Shown: piece after piece, positions 31,125 to 38,900 of the stretch | Layout: each line of letters begins with the position of its first letter | Numbering within the stretch: position 1 is the stretch's first letter | Origin: Polyangia bacterium | GTDB taxonomy: Bacteria; Myxococcota_A; Polyangia; Nannocystales; Nannocystaceae | Direction: 5' to 3' | DNA length: 49,580 nucleotides | Assembly: GCA_030424595.1 (NCBI GenBank) | Contig: JAUHWG010000048.1 | Coordinates: 1-49,580, forward strand | The notes under the pieces: model-generated | The model's input: the letters and a program-made list of their open reading frames with translations, nothing else | Databases searched by the model: none | Told to the model about the DNA's origin: nothing | Position numbers and translations under genes: made by a program

Positions 31125-31128
31125 CTAG
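30954..31128 (+). mobile_element. MITE-like element M, copy B
   Basis: About 175 bp matching the reverse strand of copy A. The blocks GTGGTGAAAGTCCCGTG, CGGTCCTCTTGGCTTC, GAAACGCCGCTGTACCGGGC and GAGAGCGCGCGGGACTCTTG are shared. The left end is CGAG instead of CTAG, and the right end is CTAG at 31125-31128, which contains the stop codon of the oxygenase-like gene on the minus strand. It has a short internal GCCGACGAGG triplication not seen in copy A. Confidence 0.75.
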
Positions 31129-32549
31129 CCGACGAGCTCCAGCAGCTCGCCCAACCACGCCCGCTCCCGCGCGTCGACGGACCCGTTGGCGACCGCCTGG
31201 GCGATCTCCGCCCGCCGCGACGCGTCGACCCCCGCGTGCTGCGCGGCCTCGTCGATCAAGGCGGCCTCGGCGGGCAGGACGACCCCATCCCGGAGCGCCG
31301 CCTGGACAGCTCCGACGACGGCCATCCGCCGCAGCTCGGCGTCGGACAAGTTGAGCTGGGCCTGGAGCGCGGCCATCGTCGCTCGCTCCTCGTCGCTGAC
31401 ATCACCGTCGACGAGCGCCTCCTCGTAGGCCGCGATGGCCCGCTGGGCCCGGCGCTGGAACTCGGTCCGGACGTCGATCGCGATCGCGATCCGCACCGGC
31501 ACGCCGTCGACCGTACGAAAGTGGGCCTCGATCAGCGCGAGCGCGAGGCGCTCGACGGCGCTGAAGCTCAGGAAGGGCAGCGCCTTGGTCATCCGCCAGG
31601 CGCCGCCGCTCCAGCCGGAGCGGAAGAGCGACTCCCACCGCGAGGACGGGACGTCGAGCATCGCGCAGCGCTCGTCGTCGAGGAGGAAGCGGATCACGGC
31701 GGCAGGGATGTCGTCGAAGGCGCTGCCGGGGAGCGTCTCGGCGAAGAACCTCAGGAGCTGGCGGGTGAGCAGACGCCCGGCCTCGGAGCTGCCCTTCTCG
31801 CGGTCGAGGACGGCGTTGACCTGGGCGAGGCCCTCGTCGTGACCGGCGGGCAGATAGGCGACCTCGCCCCCGAGGAGCGCGCCGCAGACCCGCCACAGGT
31901 GGGCCCAAGCGTCGGCCTCCTCGGGGGTGACGACGACGCCCAGCTTGCCGAGATCGTCGATAAGCTTGGGCCCGAGGGAGAGCGCCGTCGAGGTTACGTG
32001 GAGCTGAGAGATCGGCGCCCTCCCGTCCTCCCCGCGATAGCCCTGCTGACGCATCGACCAGCGGACCGTCGCGTGGATCAGGCGGACCTTCGCGCTCATG
32101 GTGATCCCGCGGCCCTCGGGGGTGAAGGCGCCCGTCTCCGCGACCGAGAAGATGTACTGGATCGTCTCTGCGATCCGGCGGCTGGTCAGCTCCTTGAACC
32201 GACCGCTGCGGGCCATCACCTCCGCCCCGTGCGGGCACGCGTACATCCAGGCGAAGGAGGAGGTGAGGCCGACGAGGCCGATCATCGGCCCGTGATCGAG
32301 GAAGAGCTGGTGGGCCCGCGCGAGGATGTCAGGGTCGGCCCACTCCGGGAGGACAGCGCTCTTCTGCAGCCAGTCGCGGACGAAGTCGGGCAGGTCCGCG
32401 GGCGGCTCGGCGTCGTTGCGGTCCCAGCCGGCCAAGCTCCGGTTGAGCTCGCCGATAATCCCGGTCGCCGCGACCCTGTCGATGACCGCGTCGGCGGAGG
32501 GATCGGCGGTCTCCTGGAGATGGATCATGTGTGCAGAGCTCAGGGTCAT
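31125..32549 (-). CDS. Oxygenase MpaB-like (DUF2236) protein with TerB-like C-terminus
   Basis: A 474-residue protein. Residues about 20-370 follow the DUF2236/MpaB fold, shared with latex-clearing protein and thought to bind haem: LFLDHGPMIGLVGLTSSFAW, RRIAETIQYIFSVAETGAFT, KVRLIHATVRWSM and the later EADAWAHLWRVCGALLG and RQLLRFFAETLPGSAF. Conserved His residues (HATVRW near 155) may be haem ligands. Residues about 385-474 resemble a TerB-like helical domain (EALVDGDVSDEERATMAALQ, VVLPAEAALIDEAAQHAGVD). The substrate is unknown; the family acts on lipophilic or polymeric compounds. No SD is obvious. Its stop lies in element M copy B. Confidence 0.72.
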   Translation of the reverse strand: MTLSSAHMIHLQETADPSADAVIDRVAATGIIGELNRSLAGWDRNDAEPPADLPDFVRDWLQKSAVLPEWADPDILARAHQLFLDHGPMIGLVGLTSSFAWMYACPHGAEVMARSGRFKELTSRRIAETIQYIFSVAETGAFTPEGRGITMSAKVRLIHATVRWSMRQQGYRGEDGRAPISQLHVTSTALSLGPKLIDDLGKLGVVVTPEEADAWAHLWRVCGALLGGEVAYLPAGHDEGLAQVNAVLDREKGSSEAGRLLTRQLLRFFAETLPGSAFDDIPAAVIRFLLDDERCAMLDVPSSRWESLFRSGWSGGAWRMTKALPFLSFSAVERLALALIEAHFRTVDGVPVRIAIAIDVRTEFQRRAQRAIAAYEEALVDGDVSDEERATMAALQAQLNLSDAELRRMAVVGAVQAALRDGVVLPAEAALIDEAAQHAGVDASRRAEIAQAVANGSVDARERAWLGELLELVG

Positions 32550-32719
32550 CGACGAGTCCTCATCGGAAAGCTCCGCGGATCATGGCACGCGTCATGGGAG
32601 ATCTGAAGCTGCGCCGCCCCGCGGGCCCTGTGGACCTCCGCGCTTCGCCCGAGCCCGTGGCGCGAAAGCACCCGTCCTGGTGCATAGTCGCGCAGCGGCG
32701 CCAGCTCAGAGCTCAGAGC
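32550..32719. other. Intergenic gap with AGAGCTC tandem repeat
   Basis: The gap between the M28 peptidase stop and the oxygenase start. It contains three tandem copies of a 7-bp CTCAGAG-type unit at about 32702-32723. Nothing else seen. Confidence 0.5.
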
Positions 32720-33844
32720 TCAGAGCCCCAGCGCGACCGCAGCGGTCGCGGTCATCGCCTGGATCACCTTCACCGTAAACCCGTTGTCGAGGCGGTCGAG
32801 AGTGTCGTCATTGCCGTCCAAGCAATGATAGGACTTATAGCGAAAGTCGCCGGTGTCGTTGAGGAGCATCGCCGGGATGTCGTGGGCCCAGAACGAGGCG
32901 TGATCGCTGCGGCGGAGATCGGCGACGATGTCGGTGTTCTTGATCGCGTCCTCGAGGGCGGCGCCGAGGGTCGGCAAGCCGACGGCGGCCGCAAAGCCCT
33001 CGAGCTCGGCGGCGAGCGGCCCCATCGCCTCATCGCCGACCCAGAAGAGGAAGTCGCCGCGAAATTCGGCGTCCTGGAGCCGCTTGTAGAGGTCTGGAAA
33101 GGCGAGATCAAACCCTGCGGGGACCTCCTGCGCCCCCGGGGTCGCGTCCGCGTAGCCGACCATGTCAAAGGAGAAGACCGCCGTGAGCGCGTCGCCGTCG
33201 TCGATCGCCGCTTGGGCCTGGGCCTTCGAGCCGACGAGCCCCAGCTCCTCCTCATCCCAGCAGGTGATCACGAGGGTCCGCGGGGTCGGCACATCCGCGA
33301 GCACGCGGGCGATCTCGAGGATGGCCGCGACGCCGGTCGCGTTGTCGTCGGCGCCGGTGCAGCCGGGGATATGATCATAGTGGGCGCCGACGAGCACCCG
33401 CTCCTCCGGCATGCTCGTCCCTGGCTTTACGCCGATCACGTTGGCCCCTGTGCCGTAGTCCGCGATCTCGACCGTGTAGCCGAGCTCCCCCAGGCGATCG
33501 GCGCAAAGGTCCTGGACCGCCTGCCAGTGGGTGCTGCCCGGGACCCGCAGATCGGCGACAAAGCCCAGGTCCTGCTCGTAGCGCGGCCGCTCGACGCACT
33601 CCATCAGCGTCGCCGGGCTCTCCGCGGCGCATCCCCCCTCCGTCTCGGTCCCCGTCTCGGTCTCCGTCTCCCCGCTCTCCGTCTCCGCCCCGCTCTCGCT
33701 GCCGCTGCCCGTCCCGGTCGCCGTCGCCGTCGCCGTCGAATCAGTCTCCTCAGCGACGGGATCAGCCTTGCAGGCCCCGAGCCCGAGGGCCAGACCGACG
33801 AAGACGAGCGCGGTGAGGGGCGAGAGTCCGGTGCGGGCGAGCAT
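32720..33844 (-). CDS. M28-family zinc peptidase, secreted lipoprotein
   Basis: A 374-residue lipoprotein: lipobox LGAC (Cys25), then a Thr/Glu/Ser spacer to about 70. The peptidase domain has all M28 metal and catalytic positions: HYDH at 155-158, GADDNATG at 164-171, WDEEELGLVGS (Glu199/Glu200) at 196-206, SFDMVGY at 225-231 and the final SDHASFW with LNDTGDFRYKSYH. It should be a di-zinc aminopeptidase or carboxypeptidase on the outer surface. A TAGGGT box lies 8 nt before the ATG. Consistent with predatory or nutrient-scavenging secretion, but that is inference. Confidence 0.88.
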   Translation of the reverse strand: MLARTGLSPLTALVFVGLALGLGACKADPVAEETDSTATATATGTGSGSESGAETESGETETETGTETEGGCAAESPATLMECVERPRYEQDLGFVADLRVPGSTHWQAVQDLCADRLGELGYTVEIADYGTGANVIGVKPGTSMPEERVLVGAHYDHIPGCTGADDNATGVAAILEIARVLADVPTPRTLVITCWDEEELGLVGSKAQAQAAIDDGDALTAVFSFDMVGYADATPGAQEVPAGFDLAFPDLYKRLQDAEFRGDFLFWVGDEAMGPLAAELEGFAAAVGLPTLGAALEDAIKNTDIVADLRRSDHASFWAHDIPAMLLNDTGDFRYKSYHCLDGNDDTLDRLDNGFTVKVIQAMTATAAVALGL

Positions 33845-33852
33845 GGCCTCGC

Positions 33853-33858
33853 ACCCTA
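33853..33858 (-). promoter_or_regulatory. -10-like box TAGGGT, near-leaderless promoter candidate
   Basis: On the minus strand TAGGGT ends 8 nt before the ATG of the M28 peptidase, with no Shine-Dalgarno sequence in the gap. Confidence 0.3.
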
Positions 33859-33925
33859 GCAGACCCCTACAACTGACTATCGGGCCCGTACACCAGTCTG
33901 ATGCTCGCCACGACTGTGAAATATC

Positions 33926-34528
33926 TCACTCGTCGTCATCCTTGCGCGCCATGGAATTCGTCAGCCGATAGAAGCCCGTGGTCGGGTTTTTGAAGGGATC
34001 ATCCCCAAGGTCGTGTGCATCCCGAGCGAGCCGCTCGGCTCGACGAGTCGCAGCAGGCACTCCGGGTGCCAATTTGTCGAAATCGAGCTTCTTGTCGTAG
34101 CCGGGGAGGTGCTCGTCGCGGAGCAGCCGTCGCAGATCATCACGATGTCGAGCACCGGGGCTCTCGCGGAAGTGCAGGAGGAGCCACAGCTCGAAGTCGG
34201 GGTTCGACACGGCGAGCTCAAAGCCATTGTCCCGCGCCATCTGGATCGCCTCGTGGAAACGCTCGTGCTGGTCACGGTCGAAGACGCACCAAATCTCGTC
34301 GAATTCCTCTGTTCCCATCCCCTTTGCGATCTCGACGAGCCGCCTCGGATCACCGTGCTCCCGAGGAATGGACACCTTGACCGTCGAGTTGCGGACCATG
34401 CGCTCATAGCCCTTGATGTACTGAGGCTCTGTACATTGCCCCTCGCATACCACGAGCAGCCAGCGCTTCTGTGTACGATAGGGGGTAGGACGCGCAGGGC
34501 GTCGTTCCCGGTGTCGTCGACGACTCAT
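33926..34528 (-). CDS. rloB: RloB-like protein (TOPRIM-type), AbiL-type defence partner
   Basis: A 200-residue protein of usual RloB length. After a basic start (SRRRHRERRPARPTPYRTQK), the core has LLVVCEGQCTEPQYIKGY (Glu29), EIWCVFDRDQHER (Asp84, Asp86), and SNPDFELWLLLHFRESP, the conserved pattern of RloB proteins. Glu and Asp-x-Asp positions match a TOPRIM-type metal site. In abortive infection AbiL and related pairs, RloB acts with the ATPase RloA. The start is 3 bp after the stop of the RloA-like gene, so they are one operon. GC is somewhat lower than the genome, consistent with transfer. Confidence 0.85.
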   Translation of the reverse strand: MSRRRHRERRPARPTPYRTQKRWLLVVCEGQCTEPQYIKGYERMVRNSTVKVSIPREHGDPRRLVEIAKGMGTEEFDEIWCVFDRDQHERFHEAIQMARDNGFELAVSNPDFELWLLLHFRESPGARHRDDLRRLLRDEHLPGYDKKLDFDKLAPGVPAATRRAERLARDAHDLGDDPFKNPTTGFYRLTNSMARKDDDE

Positions 34529-34531
34529 CGT

Positions 34532-35794
34532 CTACTCGACTCCGGACACAAGCGCGCCGAGGAATGGAACTGCACCGTAGCGCCCCTGCAGGTAGCCGCG
34601 CTCCAGGTTCTCAGACTTCCTCGGCTTGTAGTCCGTCAGCGGGTAGACGCAGGTGGCACCATCCTGGGACTTCTCCGTCAACCAGACCTGATCGCGGCGG
34701 AGCACGGGACCGCCTGTCGCTGTGCCCAGCAAATTGGTGTCATGCGTTGTGAAAAGCAGTTGGGCATTCTTCGGGTTCCGCTTGGGATCATTGAATAGGC
34801 GGACGATGTGGAGCGCCAGCAGCGGGTGCAGGCTAGCCTCCAGCTCATCCATCACCATCACAGCCCCGCTCCACAGCGCGTCCAAGATCACCGGCCCGAC
34901 TCCAAAGAGCGTCTTGGTGCCCTGGGACTCTTCTTCGAGCGGCAACCACGCCTCGACGATGCTGCTCTGGTGCCGCACCAGAACGCGCTGACGTCGAGGC
35001 CGACTGCGGACCCTGACGTCCCCTTCATCATCCTCGACCTTGAGGTCCATAATCCCTACGTCCGCAGCACGGAGCAGGTCACGAAATGCGGTCAGTCGCT
35101 GCGAGTCGAACTCATCGAAGAGCGATACCTGCGAGGTCGATGTCGTCGTCACCAAGGTGCTCCGCAACCAACGGTCTGACCACATGCCCAGGCGACGATG
35201 CCTGCGATCTGTTATCACGCGCATATTGCTAAACCACCGATAGAGCGGCGCCAGCTGCTCGTGCGCATGCTGTACGGCTGCCGATAGGAAGAGCGCGTTG
35301 GGCCGCGTAACCTGCTCGACGACCTTGTTCTCGCCATGCAGATGGTCTCCGAATTTGAAGTGTTGGCCCTCCCGTTCGAGCCACGTTTGCTTCCGCCCCT
35401 TGGGCCAGACGAAGAGCCACTCTTCGAGGAAGGCCTCGTCATCGACGACGAAGCCATATTGGTAGCGAACACTCGCTACGAGGATCGTCACCTCGAAGAG
35501 CGATGGCTCACTCGCCGCTTTACCCCAAGCGAACGGATCGCGCGGCACACCGCCATCCGGCGCCCACGTGCGGTGCGAGTGCAGCACAGCGTCACGCATG
35601 AACTCGAGCGCCGCCAGCAGGTTGCTCTTCCCGCTAGCGTTGGCACCGTAGAAGGCGGCTACCGGCAGCAGCTTCGTCGACTGAACCGTGCGCGGAGTAG
35701 GATCGTCCGCATCGCCGACTCGCCCAGCCTCGAGCGTAATCGCCTGTTCCTCGCGAATGGAGCGGTGATTTTCGACTCGGAACTCGATCAGCAT
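34532..35794 (-). CDS. rloA: RloA-like AAA15 ATPase, AbiL-type defence protein
   Basis: A 420-residue ABC-type AAA15 ATPase from ATG 35794; an upstream ATG at 35854 would add 20 residues, but the family starts with MLIEFRVENHRSI. Walker A is AFYGANASGKSNLL (Gly50-Ser57). The Walker B/signature region is GAVMVMDELEASLHP and the switch is LLFTTHDTNLL, all intact. The RloA/AbiL family senses phage components and acts with RloB. A GAGGG Shine-Dalgarno-like site precedes the start by about 4 nt. Codon bias and GC (about 60-67% in sampled lines) are lower than in flanking genes. It directly follows the tubulin-vWA array in the same orientation. Confidence 0.88.
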   Translation of the reverse strand: MLIEFRVENHRSIREEQAITLEAGRVGDADDPTPRTVQSTKLLPVAAFYGANASGKSNLLAALEFMRDAVLHSHRTWAPDGGVPRDPFAWGKAASEPSLFEVTILVASVRYQYGFVVDDEAFLEEWLFVWPKGRKQTWLEREGQHFKFGDHLHGENKVVEQVTRPNALFLSAAVQHAHEQLAPLYRWFSNMRVITDRRHRRLGMWSDRWLRSTLVTTTSTSQVSLFDEFDSQRLTAFRDLLRAADVGIMDLKVEDDEGDVRVRSRPRRQRVLVRHQSSIVEAWLPLEEESQGTKTLFGVGPVILDALWSGAVMVMDELEASLHPLLALHIVRLFNDPKRNPKNAQLLFTTHDTNLLGTATGGPVLRRDQVWLTEKSQDGATCVYPLTDYKPRKSENLERGYLQGRYGAVPFLGALVSGVE

Positions 35795-35969
35795 TGGCCC
35801 TCGGGGCCCATACTCTAGCGCGACTTCATGTGGATTTGCGCAGAAAAGCTGCACATATGCGCCTAAAAGCCAGGAGTCTTGCTCAAGCCGCGACTATCCG
35901 CTCGCACAACCCCCTCCTAGAGCCCGGCGTTCGCGGGACTTCGACCCTCTGGCCCCCGACGGAGGAGGA
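35795..35969. other. Gap between the helicase-like gene and rloA
   Basis: About 175 bp, rather AT-rich at 35816-35880 compared with its flanks. It contains CTCCTAGAGCCCGG followed by GCGGGACTTCG at about 35917-35945, which recalls the ends of element M, but I could not match the rest. It probably carries the promoter of the rloA-rloB operon. Confidence 0.4.
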
Positions 35970-38900
35970 TCACGACGTGATGATCTTCGCCTCCGGCCCC
36001 GCGAGATCGACGGTGATGATGTCGGCGCCCCGCTGAAGGCGCAGCCCCAGCCGCCCTTCGACCTCGACCGGGGCGGTCGTGTAGACCTCGGGGAGGAGCG
36101 CCGCGGCGAGGTCTCGCTTGACGCTGAGGTCGGCCCGGCGGCGGGCGAGGACCACCAACGGCGAGCCCTCGCGAGCGGCGAGCGGCCGCGGGCTCAGGGG
36201 CAAGGCGGCGACCATGCCGAGGACGCCGTCCACGGCGCTCTCGCCGAAGAGCTCGCCGAGCGTCCGCCGGATCATCGCCAGGGTCGCGAGCACCTCGGCG
36301 TCGGCGGGGTCGACCAGCGCGCGGGCGACCAAGGGCCGCTCGACGGCGATGTTCAGGAAGACCTCGCCGGCCTGCGCTCCGGCGAGGGGCTGCGGCGACC
36401 ACCAACGATGGCGGGTCCAGACCAGGTCATCGCTGCGGCCGCTGCGGGTCACCCAGATCCGCCCGAGGTCGCCGCGCCCTGCCCCCGCGCCGTACTCACA
36501 GCGCGGCCCCCGGGGACGATCCTGCGGACCGAGCTCCGCCTGGGCTGGCGCGGCCCTGTCGAGGATCGCGCCGAGCCAGCGCAGCGCCCCGGCGGTGTCC
36601 CAGGCCGAGGGATCCGCCCCCGGCGTGCTGTCGTGGATGTGCCAGAGGCGCGAGAGCTCCGGGCCGACGAGGCGACCGAGCGCCAGGCGGGCGAGGGTCA
36701 GGAGGGCGGCGAGGCTGCGCTCGGCGATGTGGCGGGCGAAGCCGCTGGCGCCGGGCGTGCGATCAAAGAGGGCGAGGTGGAGCTCGCCGCTTAGCTCGAT
36801 CGCGGCGACGTCGACGAGCTCGCCGGCGCCCCGCAGCGCGCAGGGGATCATCATCCGCAGGGCGGCGACCAGCGGCGCCGCGGCGGCCGGGCTGAGGTCG
36901 ACGCCCTCGGCTCCCGCCGCCGACCCGGGCGAGGCCTCGCCGAGACGTCCGCGGATCAGGCACACGTCGCTGCCGTAGACCGCGACCGTCGGCCGCTCGA
37001 GGAGGCGATGCTCCAGCAGGCGAGGACCTGGGCCTATCCGGCGGACGCCGACCACCTCTTCGCGGATCTGGGCCCGGGTCAGGGCGATCGCCAGGCGACG
37101 ACCGCCGAGCTTGCGGATGGCCAGATCGAGCGGCTGCTCCGCGACCTCGATCGCGACCCGCCGCTCGAGGGTCGTCCGCGAGGCGTCAGCGATCCGCTCC
37201 GCCTTGATCGTCCGCCCGCCCGTCGCATCCCCGTCGCCCTCCCCGTCCGCGTCACCGTCGCCGTCGCCCTCGAGGACGACGTAGCGGCCCTGGGGGTGGA
37301 GGAAGATCCGCCCCGGCGGGTAGACGGCGCCGGCGATCGCCAGCTCGCAGCGGAGCAGCACCTCCGAGGTTCCCGCGTCGACGAGGCTCACGCACTCGGC
37401 GACCTCGGTGACACACTCGGCGGAGATCGCCTGGCCGAGCGCCGCCTCATGGTCGGCGCGCACCAGCGTCCGCTCGCTGATCGCGTCGGTCCTCGGATCG
37501 ATGAGGAGCACCTGCCGGCGGCGGACCTTACCGGCGTCGGCGAGGTGCTCGACGGCGTCGTCGACGAAGCGGGCGCCGAGGCGCTCGCGGAGCCCGGCGA
37601 GGTCCTGCTCGCGGCCGAGGGCGCGGTCGAGGTGACGCTGACGGACGACCCGCGGCTCGCTGAGCGGCACCGCCTGCGGCAACGAGGCGACCAGATCGCG
37701 GTGGAGCGCGTCGTCGGCCTCCTCGTGGAGGACCATCTCCTCGTCCCCGGGCGGGGCCAGGACCAGCACCACACGATCCGCCTCCTGCCGCCAGCCCGCG
37801 TGGCAGAGGCGGGTCGCCTCGCGGCGCGCGGCGGGATAGGTGCCCTCGATCAGGATCACCGCCGCGTCCGCCGGATCGCGCTGGTAATGACGGCGGGCCC
37901 CGCCGATCCCGTCGAGCGCCGCCCGCTGGATCGATCGCTGATCGTCGCCCGCGAGGCGGAGATGCCAGGGGAGACCGGCGGCCTCGCAGGCCTGGGCGAC
38001 CTCCGCCAGGGGCAGATCATCGCCGCGGGTGTCGACGAGATCGCGGCGCCGCAGCAGCGCCCGCGGCAGCGCCGGCGCGCGGTCGTCGGAGAAGACCCGC
38101 AGCGGGACCCCCAGCACGTGCCGCGCCCAGCCGTCGATCCCGCTCGCCCCCGCGGCCGCGGTCGCCACCAGGACGACCGGATAGGAGGCGCGGTGGAGCG
38201 TCGCCCCGAGCGCCCAGAGGCGGCGCATCGACAGCCCGAGGTGCATCTCGGCGACCCCGTGGAAGGCGTCGACATCGTCGACGACCACCAGTCCGAGGCG
38301 CCCCAAGAGATCGTCGGTCCGGCGATCGCAGAGCACCTCGGACTCGAACGCCTCGAGATCGGCGACGACGATCGCCGGGGTCCGACCGGCGAGGAGCGGC
38401 GCCGCAAGGTCCTCGCCGGCGAGCGCGACCTGGACGTTCCAGCGCGCCGAGGAGCGGGCGAGCGCGTCCCCGAGCTTCGCCACCCAGGCGATGGCCGCGG
38501 CCCGCGTGCGGACGAGCACCAGCGTCGTCGCCCCCCGATCGAGGAAGACGTGCAGCGCCGCGAGGATCGTCAGGGTCGTCCGACCCGATCCCTCGCCGCC
38601 GAGCACCAGGGCGTGCGCCGCCTCGGCCCCGCCCGCGCTCGAGATCGGCGACCGGCTCCGCACCTCCTCGAGCGAGGTCGGATCGTCGCTCAGCGGCGCG
38701 CTCGAGGTCAGCGTCCAGATGCCGGCGAGATGCTCCAGCACCGCCGCCTGGTGGGCCCAGGGCTGGGTGTGGCCGCTGAGGTCCTCGAACACCTCGCCGA
38801 CGAGGGGAGCGAGCTGGGCGGGGAGCGGCGCCCGCGACTCGGCGGCGCCCGGCTGCTCCTCGAGGAGCTCAAAGGCGACGCCGGGGCGGAGCGTCTGCGC

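Noticed and set aside
35917..35945. A fourth copy of element M
   Set aside because: Only the CTAG and a GCGGGACTT block match; the core of the element is not found.
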